Shown here piece by piece: positions 7,377 to 16,213 of a stretch of DNA of 64,000 bases. The DNA comes from Desulfobacteraceae bacterium (GTDB lineage: Bacteria; Desulfobacterota; Desulfobacteria; Desulfobacterales; Desulfobacteraceae), in NCBI GenBank assembly GCA_016743945.1, contig JADGFI010000012.1, forward strand, positions 62,001 to 126,000, given 5' to 3'. The translations under genes were made by a program, and so were the position numbers. Below the pieces are notes generated by a model. The model had not been told where the DNA came from and searched no databases. It saw nothing but the letters and a program-made list of their open reading frames with translations. Within the stretch, counting starts at the first letter, position 1, and every line of letters starts with the position of its first letter.

Positions 7377-8258
7377 ATGTCTATCTTAAAGAGGGGTGAC
7401 CATGGAAGATTCAATTTTCTATCCGTTATCGGGTTATTTTTATCATTTGTTCTTTGTTCAGTCCTGTTTGCAAAGGAGTTTGCTTTGCAAAAGGCAAAAA
7501 TATACACCCATAAAGAAGAAATAACCGGGTGGGTGATGAGTGAAAAACTGGATGGAATAAGGGGATATTGGGACGGACACCAAATGCTTACCCGAACGGG
7601 CTTGCCCTTGAATCCACCCCCATGGTTTGTTAAAAATTTCCCTCCCTTTGAGCTTGATGGTGAACTTTGGAGCAAAAGGGGTGATTTTGAATTTATTCAA
7701 TCAATCGTTCTTGATAAAAAACCGGGAGAGGGGTGGGAAAAAATCAGATATAATGTTTTTGAGGTCCCCAATGAAAAGGGAGACTTTTTTTTGCGACTCA
7801 ACAAAGCAAAAGAATGGTTTGAAATACACAAAAATATTTATGTGCGGTTTATCCCCCAGACACAGATACAAAACACATCAGATCTTGATCAATTTCTCAA
7901 TGAAATAGAATCCATGGGGGGGGAGGGTGTTATCGTAAAAGATCCGAAAAAGCCCTACCATACCGGGCGAAGTGCCCATGTCCTGAAAGTAAAAAATTTT
8001 CAGGACATGGAAGGGATTGTCATTGGTTTAAACAAGGGGAAGGGAAAATATGGGGAGATGATGGGCTCTCTTACCCTAAGGCTTGAAAATGGAATCGTTT
8101 TTAAGCTGGGTACGGGCTTTACAGACCAACTCAGAAAAACCCCACCCCCCTTGGGAACAAGTGTTACCTTTAAGTACAATGGGTTTACCAAAACCGGAAT
8201 TCCCAAATTTGCATCTTTTTTAAGGGTGCGGGAGAATGTCCGCTTAAAGGTCAAATAG
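7377..8258 (+). CDS. Exported ATP-dependent DNA ligase (Lig E type)
   Basis: This 293-residue minimal ATP-dependent ligase has an N-terminal signal-like hydrophobic segment (about 16-32, ending near LFAKE), so a periplasmic location is predicted. The adenylation motif EKLDGIRG (motif I; Lys is the AMP acceptor) is followed by FELDGELW (motif III), GGEGVIVKDP (IV) and LKVKNF (V). A C-terminal OB fold (about 205-290) holds GSLTLRLENG and TFKYNGFTKTGIPKF. No extra DNA-binding domain is present, which is typical of Lig E. Start: ATG at 7377, with GTG at 7371 possible in the same frame. Neither has a strong ribosome site. Family members act on nicked DNA; a role in uptake or extracellular DNA has been proposed. 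Confidence 0.85.
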   Translation: MSILKRGDHGRFNFLSVIGLFLSFVLCSVLFAKEFALQKAKIYTHKEEITGWVMSEKLDGIRGYWDGHQMLTRTGLPLNPPPWFVKNFPPFELDGELWSKRGDFEFIQSIVLDKKPGEGWEKIRYNVFEVPNEKGDFFLRLNKAKEWFEIHKNIYVRFIPQTQIQNTSDLDQFLNEIESMGGEGVIVKDPKKPYHTGRSAHVLKVKNFQDMEGIVIGLNKGKGKYGEMMGSLTLRLENGIVFKLGTGFTDQLRKTPPPLGTSVTFKYNGFTKTGIPKFASFLRVRENVRLKVK

Positions 8259-8260
8259 GG

Positions 8261-9109
8261 TTAATCTCTTGTTTTTCCAAGCTGTTTTTCTACCCATAAC
8301 TGGACATCCTTTAATACCTGACCATGCTCCGGCTCATTGAATATTTCATGGTAAAATCCGTCATAGAGTTTAATGGTTTTATCCTCTGAACCCACCAGGT
8401 CATAGAGCAGCTGAGCACCATCGGGATCAACCAATGAATCTGCACTTCCCTGGGCAATCATTATGGGCAATCGTATTTTTGCAGCATGTTTTGTGACATG
8501 GCGCATTGTCTTGAGCAATTCTGCGGCAAGGCGGGCCGTGATTTTTCCGGTATAAACCAAAGGGTCCTTGATATAAGCGTCTACCACGGCAGGGTCACGA
8601 CTTATTCCTTCAAAAATTAAGGGTGCAACACCTATCTTTGGCATTAGGACGGAAAATATTTTTCCCGCGAGAATAGTGGCCTGGGAGATATTTTCCGGTA
8701 TTTTGATTGCCGGTCCGGAAAGAATGGCGCCTGATAATTCATTTTGATGTTCCAGAAGGTATGCCGCGCCAATCAAGCCTCCCATACTATGTCCGATCAG
8801 AAATATCGGTGTTTCAGGCTGTTTTTCCTGGATAGAATCAAAATAGATCTTGAGTGTTTTTGTGAAATCCTGGAATTGTTCCACGTAGACCCTTTTTCCC
8901 TCTGATTTTCCATGTCCAATATGATCAATTCCATAAACGGCATATCCTTGTGGAACAAAGTGATTGACAAGATTCATATATCGTGCACTATGCTCTGCTA
9001 ATCCGTGGGCAACCATAAGACTTGCTGTTGGTTTATTGTCGGGCAACCAATATTGATAATAAATGTTGGTTGCCCGATTGCTTTTTAAATACCCTTCCTG
9101 GTGTTTCAT
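8261..9109 (-). CDS. Monoacylglycerol lipase/lysophospholipase-like alpha/beta hydrolase
   Basis: This 282-residue Hydrolase_4/PldB-type enzyme has HGLAEHSARY near residue 35 (oxyanion loop), GHGKSEGKR, and the nucleophile elbow GHSMGG near residue 108. The acid is in GSADSLVDPDG and the His in YHEIFNEPE near residue 255, classic for monoglyceride lipases. There is no signal peptide. AAGGAG precedes the ATG. It is the last gene of the long minus-strand operon, 18 bp after the histidine phosphatase, so it may be only loosely related in function to the Mo enzyme upstream. Confidence 0.85.
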   Translation of the reverse strand: MKHQEGYLKSNRATNIYYQYWLPDNKPTASLMVAHGLAEHSARYMNLVNHFVPQGYAVYGIDHIGHGKSEGKRVYVEQFQDFTKTLKIYFDSIQEKQPETPIFLIGHSMGGLIGAAYLLEHQNELSGAILSGPAIKIPENISQATILAGKIFSVLMPKIGVAPLIFEGISRDPAVVDAYIKDPLVYTGKITARLAAELLKTMRHVTKHAAKIRLPIMIAQGSADSLVDPDGAQLLYDLVGSEDKTIKLYDGFYHEIFNEPEHGQVLKDVQLWVEKQLGKTRD

Positions 9110-9127
9110 CCATATCTCCTTGTGTTT

Positions 9128-9757
9128 TTAAGGCTGGCTGTTTCCAAGTAGAAACAGGTGGCTGTATCCTAATTTGACATCGAATAATTGCTGGGGCGCC
9201 ATACCAAGATAGTGGCAAATCATGACCCGGATCACTCCGCTGTGGGTGACGACAAGGGTTGGGGAGTGAAGGGTTTGTTCCCTTTCTTCAAAAAAAGGGG
9301 CGACACGGGTTTTGAGATCATTGAAACTTTCTCCTTTGGGAGGTTGAAAAGAGTCCATTTGTTCTCCCCTTTGTAAAAACAGGTGAGGGCTGGTCTTCTT
9401 GATATGATCAAAGGATTCTCCGTCCCAGGTTCCCATATTGATTTCATTAAGCCTTTCATCAATATGGATTTTTTTTCCAGGGCAGATGAGGGCTGCCGTG
9501 TCCCGGCACCGCGATAGATTGCTGGAATAAATTTGATCAAACTGGACCTTAGCAAAGGCGTTTTTCCAGAACAGGGCCTGGGTCACCCCTGTCTCGTCCA
9601 GGGGGACATCTGTTTGACCGATGAAGCGGCGGGTTTCGTGTCCTCGTATCTGCCCGTGGCGCAACAGGAAAATGCAGGGGTGGGTATTGGAAAATTGTTT
9701 GGCGGGGTCGGCCTGGAGTGGCTTTGATCCGGGCCTGAATCTGTTGAGTATTTTCAT
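9128..9757 (-). CDS. Histidine phosphatase (phosphoglycerate mutase-like) family protein
   Basis: This 209-residue cytoplasmic protein has the branch-1 signature LLRHGQ near residue 33 (phospho-acceptor His), followed by RRFIGQTDVPLDETG. The second Arg and Glu lie in SNLSRCRDTA and NEINMGTWDG. The second catalytic His is in VVTHSGVIRV near residue 170. Sequence style is close to CobC/alpha-ribazole phosphatase and general sugar phosphatases. Its place between a MoeA-like gene and a lipase in the Mo-hydroxylase operon suggests a role in cofactor or substrate metabolism, which is inference. Confidence 0.85.
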   Translation of the reverse strand: MKILNRFRPGSKPLQADPAKQFSNTHPCIFLLRHGQIRGHETRRFIGQTDVPLDETGVTQALFWKNAFAKVQFDQIYSSNLSRCRDTAALICPGKKIHIDERLNEINMGTWDGESFDHIKKTSPHLFLQRGEQMDSFQPPKGESFNDLKTRVAPFFEEREQTLHSPTLVVTHSGVIRVMICHYLGMAPQQLFDVKLGYSHLFLLGNSQP

Positions 9758-9783
9758 GCCAGTGAATTCATATTAGTGAAAAA

Positions 9784-10824
9784 TTATTTTCCAAAGCTGC
9801 AGGAGGGAAATCGACACACTTTGCAGCTTGCGCAAAATCCCCCATGTCCCATTTTTATTATATCTGAGTGTTGAATGGTTTCTCCGGCTAAAAGGCGGGG
9901 CAGAATCAGGTCAAAGATGGAGGCCCTGTGGTACATGACGCATCCGGGAAGTCCCACCACGGGAATATCCCCGATATGGGCCAGCATAAACATAGCTCCG
10001 GGAAGAACCGGGGCGCCGTAGGAGGTAACCTTACCCCCCGCCGCCCGGATGGCAGCTGGGGTCAGATCATCCGGGTCCACGGACATACCACCTGTCACCG
10101 CAATCATCTGGGCCCCATCCGCCAGCAGCTCCTGGATGGCTGCGACGGTCATGGACAATTCATCGGAAACAATGATTTTTCGGGTAATACGACTGCCCAG
10201 GGCTTCAAACTTTTCTGTCACCACGGGGCCGAAACCATCCCGAATTCTGCCGCTGAAAACTTCCGATCCCGTTATTACCAACCCCACATTCAGTTTGGCA
10301 AGGGGTTTTACCTCGATGATGGGAAAATATTGGTTGCATATTTTTTCTGCTTCAATGACGCGTTTTTTATCAATGGACAGGGGGATGACCCGGGTGCCGG
10401 CAAGCTCCTGTTCAGGTTCAACCATCTGGTTTGTATGCAGGGTGGCAAAGATGACATCCTGGACCGAGTTTAATCGTTCAAGGGCGGCCACATTGATCTT
10501 TAACAGTCCAAGGGAGGTGGCGGAAAACCCCACTTTTCCCTCCCTGGGGTCGCTGATGGAAAGCCCTTTGCCCATGGCTGCCCTTGCAATGCGCAGGGCA
10601 GCATCATTTTCATGGATTTCTCCGTCAAGACCTGCCACATAAATATTTTGTTTGCCAAGATCCAGCAGTTTTTCCACATCAGCCTGGGTAATGACATGGC
10701 CTTTCCTGAAACTAGGGCCTTTAAAAAGGTCCGGTACGATTTCTGTGATGTCATGGAGCAAAATTTTCCCCACGGCATCTTGAACGGGAAGGGCTTTTAT
10801 TTTTTCTTTTTCATAGTAGCGCAT
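9784..10824 (-). CDS. MoeA-like molybdopterin-binding protein with Cys-rich tail
   Basis: This 346-residue protein has an N-terminal MoeA-type segment (PVQDAVGKILLHDITEI) and a central MoCF_biosynth domain (about 180-320). That domain holds VITGSEVFSGRIRDGFGP and AVTGGMSVDPDDLTPAAIR, the pterin-binding and Mo-insertion fold of MoeA/MogA. It is shorter than E. coli MoeA (about 410). It ends in a Cys cluster, CASCKVC followed by FPSC and FGK, which could bind metal or an Fe-S cluster. It sits directly after the ThiS-like gene and upstream of the phosphatase in the Mo-hydroxylase operon. A dedicated Mo-cofactor maturation or insertion role is the simplest reading. Confidence 0.8.
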   Translation of the reverse strand: MRYYEKEKIKALPVQDAVGKILLHDITEIVPDLFKGPSFRKGHVITQADVEKLLDLGKQNIYVAGLDGEIHENDAALRIARAAMGKGLSISDPREGKVGFSATSLGLLKINVAALERLNSVQDVIFATLHTNQMVEPEQELAGTRVIPLSIDKKRVIEAEKICNQYFPIIEVKPLAKLNVGLVITGSEVFSGRIRDGFGPVVTEKFEALGSRITRKIIVSDELSMTVAAIQELLADGAQMIAVTGGMSVDPDDLTPAAIRAAGGKVTSYGAPVLPGAMFMLAHIGDIPVVGLPGCVMYHRASIFDLILPRLLAGETIQHSDIIKMGHGGFCASCKVCRFPSCSFGK

Positions 10825-10884
10825 ATCATGATACTCCCAAAAAGGTTGCCCACTGATTGTTATCTGCCTGGCCGGACCTGAATT

Positions 10885-11088
10885 CTAACCGCCGAGATTG
10901 GGATTGATAAACTCAATCCTATCGTTTTCCATGACCATGCAGGTATCATAATCTTTAGGATAAATATACCTGCCGTTTTGTTCCACAATTACGTGGGGGT
11001 CCCCTTCACCAAAAAAAATAATGAGTTTGTTGATATTCAGGCCCTGGGGAATCGTCTCCTTCAAGCCGTTAAATTGGATGTTCATCAT
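10885..11088 (-). CDS. ThiS/MoaD-like sulfur carrier protein
   Basis: This 67-residue ubiquitin-like protein ends in NPNLGG. The C-terminal Gly-Gly is the site adenylated and thiocarboxylated in ThiS/MoaD. The start overlaps the ThiF-like stop (TAATG), so the pair is translationally coupled. Two consecutive ATG codons are possible starts. Partnership with the adjacent E1-like enzyme is strongly implied. Whether it serves molybdopterin synthase, thiamine synthesis or sulfuration of the neighbouring Mo enzyme is unresolved. No MoaE or ThiG partner is present in the window. Confidence 0.85.
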   Translation of the reverse strand: MMNIQFNGLKETIPQGLNINKLIIFFGEGDPHVIVEQNGRYIYPKDYDTCMVMENDRIEFINPNLGG

Positions 11089-11867
11089 TAAATATCCTTA
11101 TCTTTGCTTGATGGGGCGCAACCCTTGCACTCCAGATTTGGTGTTAGTGTGGTGGTGGTAATTCGCATGGTAAGTCCGGAAATACGGATCAGCCGGTTTG
11201 TCAATGGACTGCCGATGGTCAACAATAATTTAAGCGCTTCCATGGCCTGGATGGAGGCAATCATGCCGGCGGTTGCCCCCAGAATACCATTATTCGGGGG
11301 GGATGTCCCGGGTTTAATTGCTTCTGGTTCTAATGGGTCAGGGTTCTGTATGATACATTCAAAACAAACAGAGGATCCCGGCACAAAGCTTGAAATCATT
11401 CCGTCAAACCCCCTTACACCGCCAAAGATCCAGGGCAGATTATGGCGCAACGCGGCACGGTTAATTATCCTTCGGGTGGGATAATTATCACATCCATCCA
11501 CGATCAGGTCCACCCCTTCCAGGAGCCCGTCAATGCTTCCATGGTCTATTCTTACCTGTACCGGGGTAATCTGGATGGTTGAGTTGAGTTGACCCAGGCG
11601 TTGGGACGCTGAGGTCACCTTGGGGTCGCCCAGGTTGGCTTCGGAGTGAAGGATCTGTCGGTTAAGATTGGAAAGTTCCACCTGATCGTGGTCAGCAATA
11701 ATTAAATGACCCACACCGGCGGCTGCCAGATACATGGATGACAGGGAACCTAATCCCCCGATTCCGGCGATCAGGACCCTCTTGCCGGCAAGTTTTTCCT
11801 GACCTGACAGGCCGATCTGGGGTAACTTGATCTGGCGGGTATACCGCTCGCGGGTTTTAGGGGGCAT
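11088..11867 (-). CDS. ThiF/MoeB/HesA-family E1-like adenylyltransferase
   Basis: This 259-residue cytoplasmic enzyme activates the C-terminal Gly-Gly of a sulfur carrier. It shows RYTRQI near the start, the nucleotide-binding glycine motif GIGGLGS near residue 34, DHDQVELSNLNRQ, and DGCDNYPTRRIINRA near residue 123. The structural zinc site is CFEC plus C-terminal CKGC. It lacks the C-terminal rhodanese domain of MoeB-rhodanese fusions, so sulfur must come from elsewhere. It lies 46 bp after the Mo subunit gene and overlaps the carrier gene downstream. Confidence 0.9.
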   Translation of the reverse strand: MPPKTRERYTRQIKLPQIGLSGQEKLAGKRVLIAGIGGLGSLSSMYLAAAGVGHLIIADHDQVELSNLNRQILHSEANLGDPKVTSASQRLGQLNSTIQITPVQVRIDHGSIDGLLEGVDLIVDGCDNYPTRRIINRAALRHNLPWIFGGVRGFDGMISSFVPGSSVCFECIIQNPDPLEPEAIKPGTSPPNNGILGATAGMIASIQAMEALKLLLTIGSPLTNRLIRISGLTMRITTTTLTPNLECKGCAPSSKDKDI

Positions 11868-11913
11868 CTTTTATCATATTTCCTATAAAATTATTTTATC
11901 CTATTTGGCCGTC

Positions 11914-14274
11914 CTATTGTCCCGTCCTGGCCGTATACTTCTGGATGGCATGGAAGACCCGTTCCGGGGTCAAGGGCAACTCATTGAGCCGAACCCCTGC
12001 GGCATTGTAAACCGCATTGAGGATGGCGGGTATGGTGGGCATAATGGCGCCTTCTCCCACCTCTTTGGCGCCGTAAGGGCCATTGGGCTCATCGCTTTCC
12101 ACCACAATTGCTTTGACCCGGGGCATGTCCATGGACGTGACAATTTTGTATTCGGCAAGGTCAGCATTGAGTACCTGGCCTTGATCGTTAAAGATCACCT
12201 CTTCATGCATGGCTTCTCCGATTCCCATGGAGACGGACCCTTCCATCTGGCCTTCCACCGAGGTCATGTTGATGGCCTTGCCGCAGTCATGGGCGTCGGT
12301 GATGCTGTCAATGGTCACCTGCCCTGTTTCCATGTCCACGGTTACTTCGGCCACCTGGGCTGAGCACCCATAGGCAGGAGAGGTGCCAACGGCTGCTCCT
12401 TTGAATTTGCCGCCCAGGTTATGGGGTTTGTATTTGCCGGTACCCACAATGGATCCGCGTTCAAGGAAGGCAATTCGGGAGGCTTCCTTAAAGGTCAGTT
12501 TTTTAGAATCAGGGTTGTCGATCCATCCCCTGTGTTCCTTGATATAACGGGTCCTGAGGGCTGAAAAATCAGGCACGTCTCCTGAAAATTCGATAAAGCC
12601 GTTTTTGATATCCAGTTCTGTCACAGGAATATTCAATTGCTTTGCCAGCACTTCCAACACCTGGGCCTTGGCATGGTCGGCGGCATCCTTGGTGGCATGT
12701 CCTGTCATGAGTGTCTGGCGGCTGGAGTAAGCACCCAGGTCAACGCCCATGTCGGTGTCGCCCGAAGCCAGTCGGACATGATCCAAAGGGATCCCCAGGG
12801 CTTCTGCGGCAATCATGGCAAAGGCCGTGTCAGACCCTTGACCGATTTCAGCCGATGCCGTATAGACAAGGGCGGTGCCCCCGTCTTCGGTGAGTTTGAC
12901 AATGACCGTACCATGAAAGGTGTCAGACCGGTAAATGGGGTATCCTGCCCCGGAAACAAAGAAGCCGCAGGCCATGCCAATGCCTTTTCCTGCAGGCATA
13001 TTACCCTTTTTCTGGTCCCAGTCAGATCCTTCTCGCACCGCCTCAATACATTCGGACATGCCAAAGGAACTCATGTTCAGGTCGTTGCAGGTGGTGTCTC
13101 CCGCGTTCATCATGTTTTTGATCCGCAGTTCCATGGGGTCCATGCCGATCTCTTCGGCAATCATGTCCACCTGCTGTTCAAACAAAGCTCGGGCAATAAC
13201 CGCTCCATGGCCCCGCTGGGCGCCACAGGTGGGTTTGTTGTTATACACCCTGTATCCGTCATAGCTCATATTGGCAATTTTGTAGGGGCCGCCCAAAAGG
13301 GAGCCTGTGTAGTAGACCGTGGCAATGCCAAAGCTGGTATAGGCACCGCCGTCCAGGCAGCACTCATGTTTGATGGCCATGAGGGTTCCGTCTCGTTTGG
13401 CGCCGGTGGTAATGGTATGGGTGAACTGGTGCCGGGCCCTTGCATACATAAAGACCTGTTTTCGGGTAAAATTCATTTTGACGGGTTTCTTGGTTTCCCT
13501 TGCCAGGATACAGCAGGCAAGTTCCATGGGGTTGGCAGCGGCTTTGATGCCGAAACCGGCGCCCACATAAGGTTTTTTTACCCTTACCTTGCCCACATCC
13601 ATCCCCAGAACCATGGCAACGGTTCTCTGGACATAATGGGGAACCTGGGTGGAACTGACCAGGGTGAGGACGCCTCTATTATCAAATTCGGCAATGCATC
13701 CCTGCATTTCAATAAAGGCGCCGTCCTGGCGTTTGTTTTTCATGGTGCTGGTCTTGATGATATCGCATTCTTTCAAGGCTTTTGCCACATCGCCAAATTC
13801 CTGGTGGACTTCGGCGCACAGGTTGCCCGGAGAGTTCTCGTGGAGCTGGGGCGCCCCATCCTTCATGGCATCTTCCACTGTGAATACCGCCGGCAAAAGT
13901 TCATATTCCACCTCAATCAGTTCGCAGGCTTTGATGGCAATGTCCAGGGAAACAGCGGCAACAGCTGCAATTTCATCCCCGATATACCGCACTTTGTCAA
14001 TGGCAAATACGGTTTCATCATACCGGGCAGGGCTGACACCATATTTGATATGTCCTGCCTGTTCATGGGTAATAACGGACTTGACGCCGGGAAGTGCCGT
14101 GGCCTTTGATGTGTCAATGGAAAGTATTCGTGCATGGGCATGGGGGCTTTGGAGCATGGCACCGTAGAGCTGGCCCGGTCGGCTGATGTCATCGGTAAAC
14201 ACGGCCTGTCCCGTTGCCTTGTCCGGGGTGTCAATACGGTTTGCCCGGGTGCTGATAATATCGAATTTTTTCAT
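11914..14274 (-). CDS. Xanthine dehydrogenase family, molybdopterin-binding subunit
   Basis: This 786-residue catalytic subunit belongs to the xanthine oxidase/CO dehydrogenase family of molybdenum hydroxylases. The N-terminal a/b-hammerhead domain (about 10-130) starts with RIDTPDKATGQAVFTDDI. Cofactor contacts include VGAGFGIKAA near residue 240, CGAQRGHGA near 355 and GQGSDTA near 480. The C-terminal GAKEVGEGA near residue 740 places the family's catalytic Glu. The protein is cytoplasmic with no signal. AGGAGG precedes the ATG at 14274. Together with the 2Fe-2S and FAD subunits upstream it makes a separate three-subunit enzyme. The substrate (purine, aldehyde, N-heterocycle or aromatic acyl-CoA) is not set by these motifs. 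Confidence 0.9.
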   Translation of the reverse strand: MKKFDIISTRANRIDTPDKATGQAVFTDDISRPGQLYGAMLQSPHAHARILSIDTSKATALPGVKSVITHEQAGHIKYGVSPARYDETVFAIDKVRYIGDEIAAVAAVSLDIAIKACELIEVEYELLPAVFTVEDAMKDGAPQLHENSPGNLCAEVHQEFGDVAKALKECDIIKTSTMKNKRQDGAFIEMQGCIAEFDNRGVLTLVSSTQVPHYVQRTVAMVLGMDVGKVRVKKPYVGAGFGIKAAANPMELACCILARETKKPVKMNFTRKQVFMYARARHQFTHTITTGAKRDGTLMAIKHECCLDGGAYTSFGIATVYYTGSLLGGPYKIANMSYDGYRVYNNKPTCGAQRGHGAVIARALFEQQVDMIAEEIGMDPMELRIKNMMNAGDTTCNDLNMSSFGMSECIEAVREGSDWDQKKGNMPAGKGIGMACGFFVSGAGYPIYRSDTFHGTVIVKLTEDGGTALVYTASAEIGQGSDTAFAMIAAEALGIPLDHVRLASGDTDMGVDLGAYSSRQTLMTGHATKDAADHAKAQVLEVLAKQLNIPVTELDIKNGFIEFSGDVPDFSALRTRYIKEHRGWIDNPDSKKLTFKEASRIAFLERGSIVGTGKYKPHNLGGKFKGAAVGTSPAYGCSAQVAEVTVDMETGQVTIDSITDAHDCGKAINMTSVEGQMEGSVSMGIGEAMHEEVIFNDQGQVLNADLAEYKIVTSMDMPRVKAIVVESDEPNGPYGAKEVGEGAIMPTIPAILNAVYNAAGVRLNELPLTPERVFHAIQKYTARTGQ

Positions 14275-14310
14275 GGATTCCTCCTTAGGATCGGATTAGG
14301 ATCAGCTGGT

Positions 14311-14769
14311 TTATGAACGCTGGGATTCAATGGCTTCGAAAATTTTCTGGTATCCCGTGCACCGGCAAAGATTGCCTGAAATGCCTTCTCTGATTTGAGT
14401 TTCGGAAGGGTTCGGGTTTTTATCCAACAGGTTTTTGGCGGACAGGATCACGCCCGGGGTGCAAAATCCACACTGGATGGCCCCTTTCTCAACAAAGGCC
14501 TCCTGGAGGGGGTGAAGTCCTTTGTCTGTGCTCAAGCCTTCGATGGTCTCAATGACAGATCCGTTGGCCTGGATTGCCAGGACCAGGCAGGAATTGACAA
14601 CATCTCCATCCATGATGACGGTGCAGGCACCGCAATCGCCTGTGTCACATCCTTTTTTGGTGCCGGTGAGGGCCAACTCGTATCGGAGCATATCGGCAAG
14701 GGTAATATTGGGCTCAACCGCAATCTCATGGGGTTGATCGTTGATGGTTAGAGTGATTATTTTTTTCAT
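14311..14769 (-). CDS. 2Fe-2S subunit of xanthine dehydrogenase family enzyme
   Basis: This 152-residue small subunit has a plant-type 2Fe-2S domain (Cys in GCDTGDCGACTV, about 38-47, and NSC near 59). It is followed by the helical 2Fe-2S domain with QCGFCTPG near residue 98 and CRCTGYQ near residue 136. It moves electrons from the Mo site to the FAD subunit. The length and both clusters match XdhC/CoxS/HcrC-type subunits. An AGGAG site lies upstream of the ATG. The gap to the Mo subunit gene is 36 bp. Confidence 0.93.
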   Translation of the reverse strand: MKKIITLTINDQPHEIAVEPNITLADMLRYELALTGTKKGCDTGDCGACTVIMDGDVVNSCLVLAIQANGSVIETIEGLSTDKGLHPLQEAFVEKGAIQCGFCTPGVILSAKNLLDKNPNPSETQIREGISGNLCRCTGYQKIFEAIESQRS

Positions 14770-14856
14770 TTAAGTTCTCCTGTTCAGTTGCCACGGTTTT
14801 TACAACTCTAAATTTTTTTGCAAAATGATTTTATTGGAACGGGTTCCTATACTGGC

Positions 14857-15744
14857 TTAAAGACAAGCGCCTCTGGCCCGGTCATAGGCAGCTGCAAGGG
14901 TGCGTTTGGTGAGTACGCCGACCATGGCCTGTCTGTAAGTGGCCGTGCCCCTAAAGTCATCAATGGGACGGCAGTCTTCTCTTCTGGCTTTTTCGCCGGC
15001 AGCAAAAAAACAGGCCTCTTCCGGTGCCTGCCCCAGCATGGCGGCTTCGGCCTTATGGGCTCTGATGGGGGTGGCAGCCACTGAACCAAGAGCGATGCGG
15101 CAGATGGCGACTTTTCCCGTGGCCGGATCATATTCAAGGAAGGATGCCACATTGACCACATTGATTTCAGATGATTTTCTTTTCCCTAATTGGATATAGT
15201 GTGCATCACTGTTATCGCCTGGGATGGGAAGCCTGAAACCCGTGAGAATTTCGTCGGGGCGTATGCAGGATTTTCCGGGACCAGTAAAAAAGTCGGTAAT
15301 GGGAATTTCCCGTTTTGTTTCGCTGGTTGCCAAAAGAGCTATTGCATCATAGATCAGCAGGGCGCACAGGGTGTCTCCAGCAGGACTGGCATTGCAGGCA
15401 TTGCCGCCAATGGTAGCCCTGTTTCGGATTAAATGACTGCCCAGATTGTCACAGCCGGCCTTGAGTGCCTTGAACTTTTTCTGAATAATGGGGGTTGAAG
15501 AAAGCTGTGCCATGGTGGCGCAGGCGCCGATAACAATGGCATTTTTTTCTTGGGTGACCAGGGACATCTCCTTGATCTTTGTCAGGCTGATAAGATTTTG
15601 TGTGGTGATCAGCTTTTTTTTCAGGTGAACCAGAAGATCTGTTCCGCCTGCCAGTAATCGTGCATTTTCGCCAAGGTCTCGCTTAAGTTCCAGTGCACCC
15701 TCAAGGTCAAGGGGTTCGTGAAATTCAAAGGTGGGTAACAGCAT
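14857..15744 (-). CDS. FAD-binding subunit of xanthine dehydrogenase family enzyme
   Basis: This 295-residue medium subunit of the CoxM/HcrB type has a PCMH FAD-binding fold. FAD contacts are LLAGGTDLLV near residue 34 and the ATIGGNACNASPAGD stretch near residue 110. The C-terminal CO_deh_flav_C domain (about 180-285) ends near RRTLAAAYDRA. It is the first gene of the operon and has AAGGAG before the ATG at 15744. A 14-bp palindrome lies 61 bp further upstream. Confidence 0.92.
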   Translation of the reverse strand: MLLPTFEFHEPLDLEGALELKRDLGENARLLAGGTDLLVHLKKKLITTQNLISLTKIKEMSLVTQEKNAIVIGACATMAQLSSTPIIQKKFKALKAGCDNLGSHLIRNRATIGGNACNASPAGDTLCALLIYDAIALLATSETKREIPITDFFTGPGKSCIRPDEILTGFRLPIPGDNSDAHYIQLGKRKSSEINVVNVASFLEYDPATGKVAICRIALGSVAATPIRAHKAEAAMLGQAPEEACFFAAGEKARREDCRPIDDFRGTATYRQAMVGVLTKRTLAAAYDRARGACL

Positions 15745-16213
15745 ATTTGTCTCCTTAGTTTAAAGGGAAAAATCAACGGATACCTATTGAGCTACCATTG
15801 GGAAGTTGACATGTCAACAAAAATATGGGGTTGGGATAAACTATTTTATTCGCTATGCTGAACAAAATGATTTCCTTGGATAAAGAACTGTTATCTATAG
15901 GCCTTTAATGTTTATTAATGGGTCTATTTCATTCAAAAGAATAGTCTTAATTTAGTTAAATTTATAATAGTGAACTTTAAAATGGACGATTATGGGAAAG
16001 AATTGCCTTTTAATATTATCCCGTCCGACGACCTGTTTGAAACGGTAACGGTATTCATGGAAAACCAAAAAACCCAACTTCACGGGAAAATGATCCGGAC
16101 CTTTACCCATGGGAAAAATTAGCGTATAGATAGCGTCATTACTGCACAACGCAACCTTGTTGTCGTTGTGCACGGGTTAAGAATTTTTGTCAGGAAAGGG
16201 TGAGGACTGCTTG
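15745..16213. other. Divergent intergenic region between Mo-hydroxylase operon and ABC transporter
   Basis: The region holds the 14-bp palindrome at 15805-15818 and an inverted repeat with 9-bp arms (16143-16151 and 16164-16172) about 40 bp before the ABC gene. A short plus-strand reading frame, GTG 15970 or ATG 15982 to TAG at about 16122, encodes 46-50 residues (ends TFTHGKN). It has ordinary codon use but no recognised homology, and may be a remnant or a small protein. Confidence 0.35.
15805..15818. promoter_or_regulatory. 14-bp perfect palindrome, candidate operator
   Basis: GTTGACATGTCAAC is a perfect dyad. On the minus strand it includes a TTGACA that could serve as the -35 box of the Mo-hydroxylase operon, so a bound repressor would block that promoter. 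The binding protein is unknown. Confidence 0.45.

Noticed and set aside
15952..16173. 73-residue minus-strand ORF
   Set aside because: It runs opposite to a short plus-strand frame, has no ribosome site or recognisable motif, and lies in a regulatory region.
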